From positions 11,408,349 to 11,472,348 of the forward strand of contig NC_088318.1 of NCBI RefSeq assembly GCF_910592395.1: a stretch of DNA of 64,000 nt, read 5' to 3'. How positions within the stretch are numbered: the stretch's first letter is position 1; every line of letters starts with the position of its first letter. Both the position numbers and the translations under genes were made by a program. Shown piece after piece: positions 21,527 through 33,194 of the stretch. Source of the stretch: Lineus longissimus. Taxonomy: Eukaryota > Nemertea > Pilidiophora > Heteronemertea > Lineidae. The notes beneath the pieces are model-generated. The model worked only from the letters and a program-made list of their open reading frames with translations, was not told the origin of the DNA and did not search any database.

Positions 21527-23767
21527 TCACAGCGATATTGAACACATGTAATAGAGAAGTTTAGCCACTGGCGCCATGTCACAGGCATGTAGACTATCAG
21601 GAAATGTCAACATGGTTTTCAGGCCCGGGGCAACAGGAAGGACACTTATCAGCTTCACAAGACTTCCTTTGTGACGACGCAGCAATCTCCGAATGCTATG
21701 AATACACATTGAATTTAGCGAGAGAGGTGAATTCTGAATGGCATTGAATTTTTCAACAAAGTCTGGATTGCTGAGGACATCTGGTGATAGATATAGTTGG
21801 TGACCACAATTTTGCACAAGGTGGACTGAATCTAGATCATTATGGTTAAGCATGTTACTCACATTGACCTTAAGATTGCCCATAACCCCAGCACTCAATT
21901 GCATAAAAGTCACGAAGATAAAAACATTTTTGACATACAAACTATAAAGCATGTCAAAGTGACAGGTCAGTTTTTTTGGACCAGAACTGCTGAAGAGAGA
22001 TCCTCCATTATCCAACAGAGTCATCACTATTCGGGACACATCAAGCTCAACTGGATACTCACAGAATCTGTCCACGGCACAGACCAACGGCGTCAAACCA
22101 TCCACATTTCCTATGTTCAATTCAGCACCTTGTTGAATGAGGAGGGACACGATATCAGGATGGCGGTTGGTACAAGCCAGATGAAGAGATGTGTTACCTC
22201 GATAATCAAGGGCGCCAATGTCCGCCCCGTGACGGATTAAGCATTCAGCCACCCCAGCTACACCGTTAAAACAGGTTACATGGAGTGGCGTGTCCCGCTG
22301 GTATTTGCCGGGCACATTGACAAGCCTGGGAGAATGTGCCAACAAAACTTCCATAACCTCTACATTATTTTTGTGTTTTAAGTTTGCTGCTTTATGAAGC
22401 ACCGTCCACCCACTCCAACCAATGATATTATCAGGAATTACCTTAGCACCGTGTTGCAGGAGGAACCTGACCATGGACACATTACCATTCTCTGTCACAA
22501 GACTCAAACTATTGTAACCATCATTATTCAGAGCATTCACATCAGCACCATATTCCACAAGTTTTTTAATCACCGAGTTGTGTCCATTGCAACAGGCAAT
22601 ATGAAGCGGGGTTTCCTGTGTGCTGCTGTCACCCTTGTGGAGTGGAAGGCCAAGTTTTACGAGGCATTCCACGATTTCCACATATCCGTGTTTCGCAGCA
22701 AAGAAGAGTGGCTTGAAACCATATGATTTTACACCAAAACGGGACGCAAGTAAAATGCATTTTTCAACTACTTCTGGTTCACCGTTTGCAAATGCATAGT
22801 GGAAAACAGACTTTCTGGTTCTGTCGAGGCGACGTATATCGGATGCATGGATTGATGGATCATCAAACAGGGCATTAATCTCATTCATATCTCCCTTCAG
22901 AAAGATCTTATGAAGTCTAGGAACGGGACAAAAGTGAATATCTTTGAGCATGAAGTGCCGTGTCACATCCCATTTCGCATCAAAGTACATGTACAAATTA
23001 TGTAAATTTCTGTCACCACATGACCTCGTCCCCTCACCAACCTGTCCATTATCCTCTCTCCATTCATCATCTTCATCAGTCAAATCCGTCTCGGTGTCCA
23101 TTTCAGAATCTTCATCCGACTCAGTCCAGATTGAGACTGGGTAGCCATTTTCAAGAAGCAAATCAACCAATTCTGTACTATTGGCATCACTTGCCACAGT
23201 TAATAATTTTTGTGTGTTGGTATTCAAGAAGGCATTGCTATTGTATTCAAAGTTGACATCAGCCCCGTGAGCAATGAGAAGTCGTGCAACTTTAACTGAC
23301 TTGCAGCTGAAAGCACAGTAGAGTGGCGTCCGGCGAAAACAGTCTAAGAATTCAATGTTAGCGTTATTTTCTATTAGTATTTTAGCAACATCCAAATGTC
23401 CATTGATGCTGGCCTTGTGAAGGGCGCTCGTGTCAGTTGCTCCATTGACATCTGCGTGGAATCTCAACAGTAGTTCAACAATATCGACAAAGCCAAGTGC
23501 ACTAGCAAGACAAAGAAGTGTCTCATAATCATGTCCTCCTGTCTCACCTATCACATCAACACTCGTACCAGCCTCAAGAAGGACCTTTAAAATATCTGTC
23601 CCATGATTCTGTATGGCATCAAAAGCCAGGACATGACCTCGATCATTACACAAATGGTTGACATCAGCTCCAACTGATATCAGTTCTTTTACACTGTCAA
23701 TGTTGCTTGTGTCAACTGCATAGGATAACGCATCATTCAGGTACCACCTTCGATGATCAGACTCCAT
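21527..23767 (-). CDS. ankyrin repeat and SOCS box-like protein, 746 aa
   Basis: The coding region is a single exon. About 14 ankyrin repeats fill residues 10-620, with clear TPLHIAC, GADVNALN and LLIQQGAELN cores. A very acidic insert (residues about 215-245, rich in Asp and Glu) splits the array. Residues about 680-723 (SPLSLNSMCIHSIRRLLRRH, then LPVAPGLK) match a SOCS box, the Elongin B/C recruiting module. The protein is thus likely a substrate receptor of a Cullin-RING ubiquitin ligase, as in the ASB family. At 746 residues it is longer than most ASB proteins. Upstream, an acceptor just after 23862 implies a 5' UTR exon from 23861 and an upstream intron. The substrate is unknown. Confidence 0.88.
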   Translation of the reverse strand: MESDHRRWYLNDALSYAVDTSNIDSVKELISVGADVNHLCNDRGHVLAFDAIQNHGTDILKVLLEAGTSVDVIGETGGHDYETLLCLASALGFVDIVELLLRFHADVNGATDTSALHKASINGHLDVAKILIENNANIEFLDCFRRTPLYCAFSCKSVKVARLLIAHGADVNFEYNSNAFLNTNTQKLLTVASDANSTELVDLLLENGYPVSIWTESDEDSEMDTETDLTDEDDEWREDNGQVGEGTRSCGDRNLHNLYMYFDAKWDVTRHFMLKDIHFCPVPRLHKIFLKGDMNEINALFDDPSIHASDIRRLDRTRKSVFHYAFANGEPEVVEKCILLASRFGVKSYGFKPLFFAAKHGYVEIVECLVKLGLPLHKGDSSTQETPLHIACCNGHNSVIKKLVEYGADVNALNNDGYNSLSLVTENGNVSMVRFLLQHGAKVIPDNIIGWSGWTVLHKAANLKHKNNVEVMEVLLAHSPRLVNVPGKYQRDTPLHVTCFNGVAGVAECLIRHGADIGALDYRGNTSLHLACTNRHPDIVSLLIQQGAELNIGNVDGLTPLVCAVDRFCEYPVELDVSRIVMTLLDNGGSLFSSSGPKKLTCHFDMLYSLYVKNVFIFVTFMQLSAGVMGNLKVNVSNMLNHNDLDSVHLVQNCGHQLYLSPDVLSNPDFVEKFNAIQNSPLSLNSMCIHSIRRLLRRHKGSLVKLISVLPVAPGLKTMLTFPDSLHACDMAPVAKLLYYMCSISL

Positions 23768-23861
23768 AGCTATTTATCAGTTGTGCGCCACCATTCTTGT
23801 TGTCCTTTCAGGTGCGTGATTGACCGATCATTCATTTTGATGCATTCCATGCTATGCAGAC
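23768..23861 (-). other. 5' UTR part of the ankyrin/SOCS exon
   Basis: The minus strand reads TTATGTTACAG and then GTCTGCAT at 23861, a good acceptor. A stop codon lies in frame just upstream of the start Met, so translation cannot begin further upstream in this frame. Confidence 0.6.
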
Positions 23862-24429
23862 CTGTAACATAAGAAAAGAAGTTATCATTCATTAGCATTG
23901 ATTCAATGTCAATGAGTGACAAGAACCTGGATATTCCTAAGCCAGGACTCGGAGGATGCATGCTGACCTCGCATAGGCTGGGCCTACCTTTGAAATTGCA
24001 GAGCATGGTAACACAGGATCCCTAATCTAAAGGTGTGAAATCAAATTGAACTGCAAAGACTGAAGTCGTAGACGTAGAAAGTCTTAAAGAGCCAAAGAGA
24101 AAGAAAGAGGGATTTCCAGTTAGACCTTGCATTGCAGGCCGGGCCCCCTCCCCCACCTCAGCCTGGCCCCCATTTGCAGTTTATCAGACAAGGCCAACTT
24201 ACGACATAGCAGATGATGGGCAAATGAAACCTAAAAACTCGAGCATTTACCTAAAATCGTGCTTTTATTACAATTTTGTCAAAAAAATTTTTCTGAAATT
24301 ATTTGGTGATCAGGAGAATGAACAAGTACCGTTTCGATGGGGTATCGATGCGAGTGTGCTTGTTCCGCGCTTGCCGTGGCGCTGACTGAGGTCTCATTAG
24401 GGAGGGTATTTTTGTATTAAGGCCGGGTC

Positions 24430-24960
24430 TATTTGGCAAGCCGCTCGCCGAACAGGCATCTTTTTTTGTCCTGTTTGGAGAGCCGCTTGCCAAACAGCAC
24501 AAAAAAGCCACCCTGTTCGGCAAGCCGGGCTTGCCAAACAGGGCAAAAATACTACCCTCTTTGGCGAGCCGGAGAGGTTACAACATGTTGGCCAATCAGA
24601 GAGCAGTGACGTCATATTCGAATTTATATGCGCATATTTAACAATGGCCGACTTCCCGCTCTCGATTCAATTTCTGTTACTAAACTCGGGTTTTGGTCAA
24701 TAATCCATGAAGAAGCATGTACATGTACATGACTGTATGGATTTACAAAAAAAGTCATAAACGTGATTTAACTGATAAGCATGTTAAATGCATTAGTGTG
24801 CATTTCTAAAGGCGTTTCATTGTAACTCCAGTGTTGCTGACCGTGTTGCCACGAATGATAATGAGCTCCTGGATGGTTGAATATGCATGAGTTCGGCTCT
24901 CCATCCAGGGCAGAAAAAAGGCGCTGTTTGGTGAGCCGGGCTTGCCAAATAGTCACTTCC
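24430..24960. repeat. cluster of inverted TTTGGCAAGCCGG-like motifs
   Basis: The motif GCTTGCCAAACAG and its complement occur about six times between 24430 and 24560 and again near 24925-24955. At 24514-24540 two copies face each other to form a near-perfect palindrome. Spacers are poly-A/T rich. No coding signal is seen. It may be the end of a foldback element or a protein-binding cluster upstream of the ankyrin gene. Confidence 0.5.
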
Positions 24961-25227
24961 TTTAAGGCCATTTTTGTATTTATAAGCGGCCAAGCCCTAA
25001 CCGTAGTTCCTAAAAAATCATTAATTTCTTGGTGCTCACAGTTTGCCAGTGTTGATTTAGCAGTTGTTTTGGCAAAAACAGGTCTTTTAAGTTTCCGAAA
25101 CCTAAAGCGCTACTCAATAAGCCGCTAACAAAAAACTGCGCATTTTTTTACTGTTGTTGCCGAAGTATGTGTACACTGAACTTGGGATGTGCGTCAGCCC
25201 CGTGTTGAAATGCCGTCCATCACCAGT

Positions 25228-25535
25228 TGGTGCGTTCAATCTACTCCGCCTCTCGATATGACGAAGGGGTAATATGTTAAGAGCAAGCTCTAGTGAACTC
25301 ACACAACTGTTTGACATGGGGGAGCACCCCCAAACCCCCGTCCTTCTGACATATTTAGCCAGTACATTGGGGGAAGCCCCCCCCCCCCATAGGACTCTAA
25401 AAATAGAATTCCTTGGAGACGCTGAACCACAAGGCCCCACAAAGAAATAGTCCCCGCCCGCCCCGGTAGCTGTCTCATATCTGCTGACAGAAGCAGCTCT
25501 TTGTGGTGAAATAATCATTGAATTTTCCACCTGCT
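25228..25535. repeat. left arm of a dispersed inverted duplication
   Basis: This segment is repeated in inverted orientation at 29085-29352. Shared landmarks include CAGCTACCGGGGCGGG, CAGTACATTGGGGG and the phrase around AACTCACACAACTGT. The segment also contains CTACTCCGCCTCTCGATATG, repeated near 30538. Homopolymer C runs interrupt the alignment. Confidence 0.7.
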
Positions 25536-25839
25536 AGCCTAGATAGGCCTATTTGTGTATGTTTCTTAATATAAATGCATCTTGTCATTAAAGGGGGACT
25601 ATAGGTAGGAGCAGAGGGGCTAATTTGGCCATCTCAGGTGACTAATATACACAGTGAGGGCCGTCATGTCAGATTCACCACTAAATATATTCCTCGTACA
25701 AAGGTGAATCATTTCGACGTACTGTGAGATATGAGAGACTCCTATTGGCGACTGTGTGTAACTTTATCTTGCCTGCCTAGCTGCTGCCTATATTGTCCCT
25801 TTAAGACTCAAACAGATTGCTGCTGCAGTGTTTGACGTA

Positions 25840-26520
25840 GGAAGTTAACTAATCCAAGTTAATGGTAGTCGTCAAAGTAAAGACAAACTGTTCATATATG
25901 TATAGGCTATTGCAAGCGTAGGGTGTTTTCGTTTGTGGCCGACATACACTAAAAGCATAACCAGCCCCCCCCCCCCTTCCGTAAACGGGGACATTCCCAG
26001 TTAGAAACCAGTTAGCATGCATTGAGTTCATAGTAAATACATATCCACACAACAAACTGAACACTGATGACAGAGACCTATTTTAACAAGACAGAAAACC
26101 AAAGGGACGTGCGTTATACAAAGAGGTATTCAATAGATATTATGCTTCACGTCTGTCAATAATTCACAAAAGAATTCAGTTTCCTTTCTTTCCCGTTCAT
26201 TCAATCATTGGCGTCAACTATACGAACAATCTCTATCTACCGGTACTTAGTCGATGAATGGTTATATACTTCGCAAAGGGATTTCGGGGTAATCTAGATA
26301 CGATACAAGTTAACTGTTGGCTAGTTTGCCAAATTGGACAGTTGCCAGCAAAGCGAAGTAAAAGACAACCTGTTCAATAGCTATATGAGATATTGAAAGT
26401 GTAGGGTGTTTGCGCTTGTAGTCTAGTGTAGACATACACCGAAAGAAAATAACCAGGGTCCCCCCCCCCCCCTCCGCAACCGGGGGCTTTAAGAACCAGT
26501 TGGCGTGCATTGATTACATT
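25840..26520. repeat. two diverged direct repeats (25840-26040 and 26307-26520)
   Basis: Both copies begin near AAGTTAACT and share GTGTAGGGTGTTT-like, GACATACAC and AACCAG phrases. Both then have a poly-C run and CCAGTTNGCNTGCATTGA. They are about 470 bp apart. This is probably an old interspersed repeat; no coding potential is seen. Confidence 0.6.
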
Positions 26521-27230
26521 GGACAGTTCATTAACTTGACCGCCCCCAGTATGATATGCATTGATCAGGCCAAGGTCCCTTCACACTTTTCGCTGCCTGT
26601 GGCGAGGTTGTGGTAAGTTGATGAACAGTGGTTGGCATTGCGAATCAACTGATCACTTGTGACCTAACTTCTAATTAGCGGTTAGACCTGTGGTGTGATT
26701 TTGTTAGGTCTATTGACGATCTCCAATAAAATAAATCGCACTAAAATAAAACCCGTATCGGCCTATCTTGAACCCTTACAGATATTGATGCAAAGGCGAA
26801 TGGTACAACCATTAGACAAACTGGTATCGCCAACCCATTGTCCATCTTCGATTCACTCAAACAATTTTGAATGGCATAAACGACAATGCGCATAATATCG
26901 TGGCGTGCATATTCAAAAACGGTATGACTAGAACGGTGAGTCGATAGAGTACTATAGAACAGAAAAATTTCTTTTACTTCGGTTCAAACTTGTACGATCA
27001 TGCATCGCCTCAATAGACATACCTCGATGTGACTTATTGTGCAGAGTCTGACCTTTTGATTGCTGTTTTATAGGAATGCAAATTCAAATACTCAGACAAC
27101 ACTCCTCTAAGTTTTGTTATAGTCGTGTGATAAACATTAATTCTCATCTTTTCATTCTCTTGACACATTTGACATCACACATACAAAGCATGGTATTCAT
27201 ATATAGCCTATATATGCCGACATTAAATTG
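26521..27230. other. no recognised feature
   Basis: AT-rich non-coding DNA between repeat blocks. I see no gene, RNA or clear repeat here. Confidence 0.4.
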
Positions 27231-27649
27231 TCTTCATGTAGCAATTTGAATAAATCATCACCGCGTTCATATTCAGAAACCATAAACTTTAATACAAGTC
27301 GCGTATTTCAAAGAGTTTAATCACAACACGTATTCATCGTTTATGGTTCGACATTATTTCCTTTCTCCGCGGGAAATAATACAGTCTTTCCTCCTCGACT
27401 TGATATATCGGCCATAGGAATGACCTCTTGCTCGATCCCGAGGAAAACAAACCATTCTACTGGATGTTTCAAATGAACGAAATAAGAAAGATTTAAGAAC
27501 GATCTTTATGGATGTGTTTATCAAAACAGGAGTAAACGTCCAAGGATGGAAAAATACCAAGGCACTGTTTCGAATGATTTTGAAATCAAATCATCATGAC
27601 ATCAATTTTGTCTCTACCTGTTGCTACGGATGAAGAGGCAACGTCTGCT
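27231..27649. repeat. repeat A, copy 1
   Basis: This 419-bp unit recurs nearly identically at 28089-28507, an offset of 858 bp. A minus-strand 68-codon open frame is kept in both copies but has no family resemblance, and is best read as chance. Confidence 0.85.
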
Positions 27650-27653
27650 TAAT

Positions 27654-28080
27654 AGCCATTTGTCTGGGTGTGGTAAAAAACAAGAGATTTTCGCTGCAGA
27701 ATATTTTCGAGTTTGGCAGAGTAACTATATAGCCTGGTCTACACTAGCAAACATTCCCCAACAATCGTTGGCCAACATGAGCCAACATCATGTTGGCGAA
27801 ATGTTTGGGGACCCGTCCACACTATCAAACACAGGCAAACATTGCCAAACAAATGGGATTCACGTCCGACGTCGTAACTGTGGGTGCGGTGCGTCATGCA
27901 TGCAGGATCGGCCAATGCGCGGCCCACATGGAATGCGACAAAACTATACCGGAACCAGAAGTGTCATGGGTCTGCACAAATTTTTTCAGATTCGATGGAC
28001 ATGATGGATATATGCATTTTGTTTACACTTTACATACAGTGTATACGTAACCATTACACTCACTACGTTGTGTGAGTGAT
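27654..28080. repeat. repeat B, copy 1
   Basis: This 427-bp unit recurs directly at 29356-29781 with very few changes, and its right half recurs inverted at 28510-28715. It contains GGTCTACACTAGCAAACATT and palindrome-rich sequence around CCAACATCATGTTGG, and ends in the near-palindrome CACTCACTACGTTGTGTGAG. It looks like a non-autonomous DNA element. Confidence 0.8.
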
Positions 28081-28088
28081 ATAAATTA

Positions 28089-28507
28089 TCTTCATGTAGC
28101 AATTTGAATAAATCATTACCGCGTTCATATTCAGAAACCATAAACTTTAATACAAGTCGCGTATTTCAAAGAGTTTAATCACAACACGTATTCATCGTTT
28201 ATGGTTCGACATTATTTCCTTTCTCCGCGGTAAATAATACAGTCTTTCCTCCTCGACTTGATATATCGGCCATAGGAATGACCTCTTGCTCGATCCCGAG
28301 GAAAACAAACCATTCTACTGGATGTTTCAAATGAACGAAATAAGAAAGATTTAAGAACGATCTTTATGGATGTGTTTATCAAAACAGGAGTAAACGTCCA
28401 AGGATGGAAAAATACCAAGGCACTGTTTCGAATGATTTTGAAATCAAATCATCGTGACATCAATTTTGTCTCTACCTGTTGCTACGGATGAAGAGGCAAC
28501 GTCTGCT
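28089..28507. repeat. repeat A, copy 2
   Basis: Near-identical to 27231-27649. Together with the flanking B units it gives the order A-B-A-B(inverted, partial). Confidence 0.85.
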
Positions 28508-28509
28508 TC

Positions 28510-28715
28510 ATAACTCACACAACGTAGTGAGTGTAATGGTTACGTGTATGTATAAAGTGTAAACAAAATTCATATATCCATCATGTTCATCGAATCTGAA
28601 AAAATTTGTGCAGACCCATGACAATTCCGGTTCCGGTACAGTTTGTTGCATTCCATACGGGCCGCGCTTGCCGATCCTGCTTTCACGACGCACCGCAACC
28701 ACAGTTACCATGATT
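28510..28715. repeat. repeat B, inverted partial copy
   Basis: The complement matches roughly 27860-28070 with several differences (for example GGGCCGCGCTTGCCGATCC against the B unit). Its junction with repeat A copy 2 lies at 28508-28510. Confidence 0.75.
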
Positions 28716-29084
28716 CCCGTTGTTGACGCAATTATTTCATGACGTCATGAGCCATTGACCAATCACGCAAGTAGATTTATTCACACCGGCGCCACTGTCT
28801 TGAAATGTATCTAAAAATCGTCTGCTAGAACATACAGGACAACAACGTCGGCGGAGACAGTTGTGAAATTTCATTGCAGACGAAGTAAACGTCCTCTTCT
28901 TCTCGATTTACGTACTTTACTTCAAAAAGTCAGTTTTAACACTACTGCACAAATATAGAGTGGTCTTAAAGTTCCATTTGGATAGAGATTTGACGGACTG
29001 ATTTGGAAATTCATTCCAACCATGCAACTGTTTCAGAAATGAGAAAAAGCTCCTGGGTGTCATGACATGCATTCAATTATTATT

Positions 29085-29352
29085 TACCACAAAGAGCTGC
29101 TTCTTCCAGCAGATATGAGACAGCTACCGGGGCGGGGACTATTTCTTTATGGGGCCTTATTGTTCAGCGTCTCCAAGGAATTCTATTTTTAGAGTCCAAT
29201 GGGGGGGGGGGGGGCTTCCCCCCAATGTACTGACTAAAACCTGTCACTTTCAGAGAACGGGGGAGGGGGTTTGGGGGACTCATCCCCCAATGTACTGGCT
29301 ATATATGTCAGAAGGACAGTTGTGTGAGTTCACTAGAGATTGCTCTTTACAT
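29085..29352. repeat. right arm of the inverted duplication, abutting repeat B
   Basis: Inverted relative to 25228-25535, with a poly-G run at 29201-29213 opposite the poly-C run of the other arm. It ends where repeat B copy 2 begins (29356). Confidence 0.7.
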
Positions 29353-29355
29353 ATT

Positions 29356-29781
29356 AGCCATTTGTCTGGGTGTGGTAAAAAACAAGAGATTTTCGCTGCA
29401 GAATATTTTCGAGTTTGGCAGAGTAACTATATAGCCTGGTCTACACTAGCAAACATTCCCCAACAATCGTTGGCCAACATGAGCCAACATCATGTTGGCG
29501 AATGTTTGGGGACCCGTCCACACTATCAAACACAGGCAAACATTGCCAAACAAATGGGATTCACGTCCGACGTCGTAACTGTGGGTGCGGTGCGTCATGC
29601 ATGCAGGATCGGCCAATGCGCGGCCCACATGGAATGCGACAAAACTATACCGGAACCAGAATTGTCATGGGTCTGCACAAATTTTTTCAGATTCGATGGA
29701 CATGATGGATATATGCATTTTGTTTACACTTTACATACAGTGTATACGTAACCATTACACTCACTACGTTGTGTGAGTGAT
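29356..29781. repeat. repeat B, copy 2
   Basis: Direct copy of 27654-28080, with a one-base indel near the palindromic core (GGCGAATG against GGCGAAATG). Confidence 0.85.
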
Positions 29782-30378
29782 AAAAAGCCTGAATCTCAGA
29801 ATGCCCTTCAACTAATTCTGATTGGAGAAGTCGCGGTCTGACAAAAATACTTTTCCAACCCAATGTAGCCTCGAGAAATCTTGCTGCTGATACAAATCAT
29901 CCTCGGAAGTACTCGAACGCCCGAAAATTTTGAAAAGGTTTGTTTCGGTGGTTTTCTTCAAGATATAATAGTGATAATGATGATAATGAAAATGATAACA
30001 TGAACCTGAATGAATAAATAACAAGATAATGAAGAAAAAACAGGAAAAAAAGTGGCAGATTCAACGGGAGTCGAACCCGTGACCAGCCGAACCACGGTCT
30101 AACAATATGATGTCAGCAACATGGCGGATTTGTTCTAAAGTTCGAGTCGATTCTCTTGGAATCCATTCTGCCGATGCTCACTGTGCCGGGACAAATTAGG
30201 TTTGGGATCTTGGTAACCAAGATGACAATGTTCGAATTCCCTTCCGTGCACCTCCTCATCCTGCAACATACTTATTCTCGCTAATAATGACTTTGCAAGT
30301 GTTGTGAGGTTTTTTCTATATGTCTTTCAAATCTAAGGCCAACGATTAGGCCTACATTCTGTTTTGGTGAGATCTTTA
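29782..30378. repeat. tandem segment, copy 1 (short form)
   Basis: It begins AAAAGCCTGAATCTCAG and matches 30571-31711. Relative to the long copy it lacks about 350 bp (counterpart of 30898-31252) and the 188-bp insert at 31341-31528. It carries a minus-strand tRNA-like T-arm near 30060-30085. Confidence 0.8.
30056..30105 (-). pseudogene. tRNA-like 3' half fragment
   Basis: The minus strand reads a T-arm-like ACGGGTTCGACTCCCGT followed by an acceptor-like GAATCTGCCAC. No D-arm or 5' acceptor strand precedes it; the copy is cut near 30103. The second copy (30850-30925) keeps more 5' sequence but has lost part of the T-stem. A tRNA-derived SINE or a dead tRNA both fit. Confidence 0.5.
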
Positions 30379-30570
30379 TCGCAGTTGGTGATTTTTATCG
30401 GCTCACGGCGTCTGCCCGTTTACAGTGGTCGTCGCTTGAATGAAAATGACACACGCCCCGCCGTACCCGGTACTCCAGTAAATATATGTGAACGAACGGC
30501 GATCCCCTTTGAACATCCTAGCAGCAGTGGTTTTCAATCTACTCCGCCTCTCGATATGACGAAGGAGTAT

Positions 30571-31711
30571 AAAAAGCCTGAATCTCAGGATGCTCTTTAA
30601 CTACATTTTGTAATTCTGATTGGAGAAGTCACGGTCTGACAGAAATACTTTTCCAACCCAATGAAGCCTCGAGAAATCTTGCTACTGAAACGAATCATCC
30701 TCGGAAGTACTCGAACGCCCGGAAAGTTTGAAAAGGTTTGTTTCGCTGGTTTTATTCAGGTTATAATAGTGATAATGATGATAATGAAAATAATAACATG
30801 AACATGAATGAATAGATAACAAGATAATGAAGACAAAGATGAAAAAAAAGTGGCAGATTCAACGGGAGTCGAAGACCAGCCGAACCACGGTCTGACACTC
30901 TGAGCGCTTTACCGTCGAGGCTTTCATGTTCACGTGGGGATTTCTTTGCCTGTTATTAACGAGCCAGGTAATGCATGACTAGATGACACCCCTCTAATAC
31001 CATTCAAGTTGTCGCCATATTGAAAACGCGCCGAAATTGTGACTAGGTCGCGCAGGTGGCAGAGTGATTGTCCGAAATAGTTCCAAGTAATCTTATATTT
31101 AGATAGTTGTACAGATTTTTCTCGATATATCGTATTCATATACCTCAGTGATATAAAAGATAATGCTTGAAGTTGATTTGACGTTTGAATGGTCTTTTCG
31201 AAAAAGTTTTTAGAATCGAGGTCAACAGGGTCAAAAGAAATAGTTTTTGGCGACAATATGATGTCAGCAACATGGCGGATTTGTTCTAAAGTTCGAGTCG
31301 ATTCTCTTGGAATCCATTCTGCCGATGCTCACTGTGCCGGTGTAACATCTGTGGTTGTTTCCCATGTGTCAGTGTTTCCAAACAATAGGCAGCTAGAGAG
31401 ACCATGACTTTTCAATAGGGGGAAACACAGAAAAACTTGTCAATCTATCTTTTAGCGTTCCCAAACAATGAGGGGAGACACTCAAAAATAGAAACACTCA
31501 AAAACATTACACCGGCTGTGATTTGAAGGGACAAATTAGGTTTGGGATCTAGGTAACCAAGATGACAATGTTCGAATTCCCTTCCGTGCACCTCCTCATC
31601 CAGCAACATACTTATTCTCGCTAATAATGACTTTGCAAGTGTTGTGAGTTTTTTTCTATATGTCGTTCAAATCTAAGGCCAACGGTTACATTCTGTTTTG
31701 GTGAGATCTTT
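30571..31711. repeat. tandem segment, copy 2 (long form)
   Basis: Longer duplicate of 29782-30378. Matches resume at AACATGGCGGATTTGTTC (about 31270) and again after the insert at 31528. It contains the second tRNA-like remnant at 30850-30925. Confidence 0.8.
31341..31528. mobile_element. 188-bp insert absent from the sister copy, MITE-like
   Basis: The sister segment reads CTGTGCCGGGACAAATT at 30181-30197. Here the same text is split by about 188 bp that starts CCGGTGTAA (31337-31345) and has the inverted TTACACCGG at 31507-31515. The short inverted ends and the unoccupied sister copy suggest a small non-autonomous DNA element. About 13 extra bases beyond the right end keep the target duplication unclear. 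Confidence 0.65.
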
Positions 31712-33190
31712 ATTAAGCTTAAGCTGTAAGAGTGACACAACATTATATAGCGTTGTGAACAATAAGATTTCCTGGATTTTAATGACACAGGGGGGGGGGG
31801 GGGGAAAACAGGAATTCTGAATACTTCCTTGAGTAACCAGACTGGATACTTCGCCTCTCACCCTCAGAGTCTCGATCATGGATAAGAAATCCCTGAAGTG
31901 AGGCTCATAGAATAATAGCACAGTAGTGTCAGTGTTTTTGTTAGGACACAGACATATGGAGCCCCCATTATTCACCTTGACGGCTCCTGATGAGAGATAT
32001 TTCTACAATTATCCTTTCATCCGCCGGGTAGCTTTAGGTGGTGCCCCCTAGAAAATTTTACGGTTCCCGACCATTCGCCGCTAAGCTCTAACTTGTGGCC
32101 TCAGCCGACTTTTGCTCCAATCGTAAGGAACTTTATTCACCGGGTAGCTTTATTGCCAGTACCATATCTCTGTGTTTGTAGTAATACTCAAGACGGCGAA
32201 GACTAAGGCTGAAAAGAGGATGAAGCGTCAATGGTGAGACCAAGAGACAGTTCGAACTGAACGCTCGGCGATATCCGCCAGCTGTTAGGTGATGTTAGAT
32301 ATGCATGCGCGGTGGATGAGAGTGATCAGGGTATAAATCACTGCTCAAGACAGGATCGTTAGCTGTACAGTCGGTCAGGAGCGGTCGCGACCGTCTCGAT
32401 GGAAGCATAACTTTTTCGGAAACAACTTGAGAAGCCAGCAATACCTACCACAGTAGGTCTTTGCGGTCGGATACTGTACTGTTTGGTGAGTTTGCAAGTT
32501 GTGCTGCGAATATATGCAATGCGAAATGGATGGCCTGGAAATAAAGTTTTCATGTATGAACTTAAGTGTGGTACCGTAGGTCTATATTGCACTTTGTCCG
32601 CCGTTATACGCCGGTATGAAATAGCTATTTTTCTACAGTATCGGAATCACTTATTTTGCGGCATTTATCTTGTTTGCAATGGTGTAAATAAATTGATTTC
32701 ACATCATGAGAAAATAGAGATAACATCTAGGAAATTAGCAAATCAGTATAGCCACGAGTAATTAGATTGCAAATTGCATATTATTAAAAGTGATGAATAT
32801 GCCCAATATGACTCGCTTTTTTCACATTGCAATCGTCTGGGTATCCTATGGACCATTATGATCCAATAACAGCTATAGTCAGCTTTCAAAAAATAAAAAA
32901 TACTGAAGAGTGGTTTATTCAGCTGAATTACTATTTTCCAAGCAGGCGTAAAATTCAGGCATATTCTCTCTGCCGTTCTTAGCTTCTATGTTTGTGGCGT
33001 CGAGCCTCAGTGTCATTCTTGCATGCTAGGGGTAGAAAGAATCCTTTGAATGAAATACTTCGCTTTAAGCGTAGAAGTATCGCTCACAATTTTAAATGCT
33101 TTATTTTGACCATGTCACAAAGTATTGCGTATAGCCCTACAACGTCTTGTAATAATCGAAAATTGTCTACGCTAGCTGATGTGCCCAAGT
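31712..33190. other. intergenic interval with a promoter-like element
   Basis: No coding exon is recognised. A TATA-like GTATAAAT lies near 32331-32338 and a good splice donor (G|GTGAGT) near 32486 on the plus strand, which could be a short non-coding first exon. A poly-G run is at 31791-31803. A CCGGGTAGCTTTA phrase occurs twice (about 32022 and 32139). Confidence 0.35.
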
Positions 33191-33194
33191 GAAC

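Noticed and set aside
27354-28418. Two near-identical 68-codon frames
   Set aside because: They are conserved only because the underlying 419-bp repeat is duplicated; no domain or start context is seen.
31673-31975. Minus-strand frame as the missing kinase C-terminus
   Set aside because: It has no ASHFFWGLW-like block and overlaps the repeat segment and a poly-G run.
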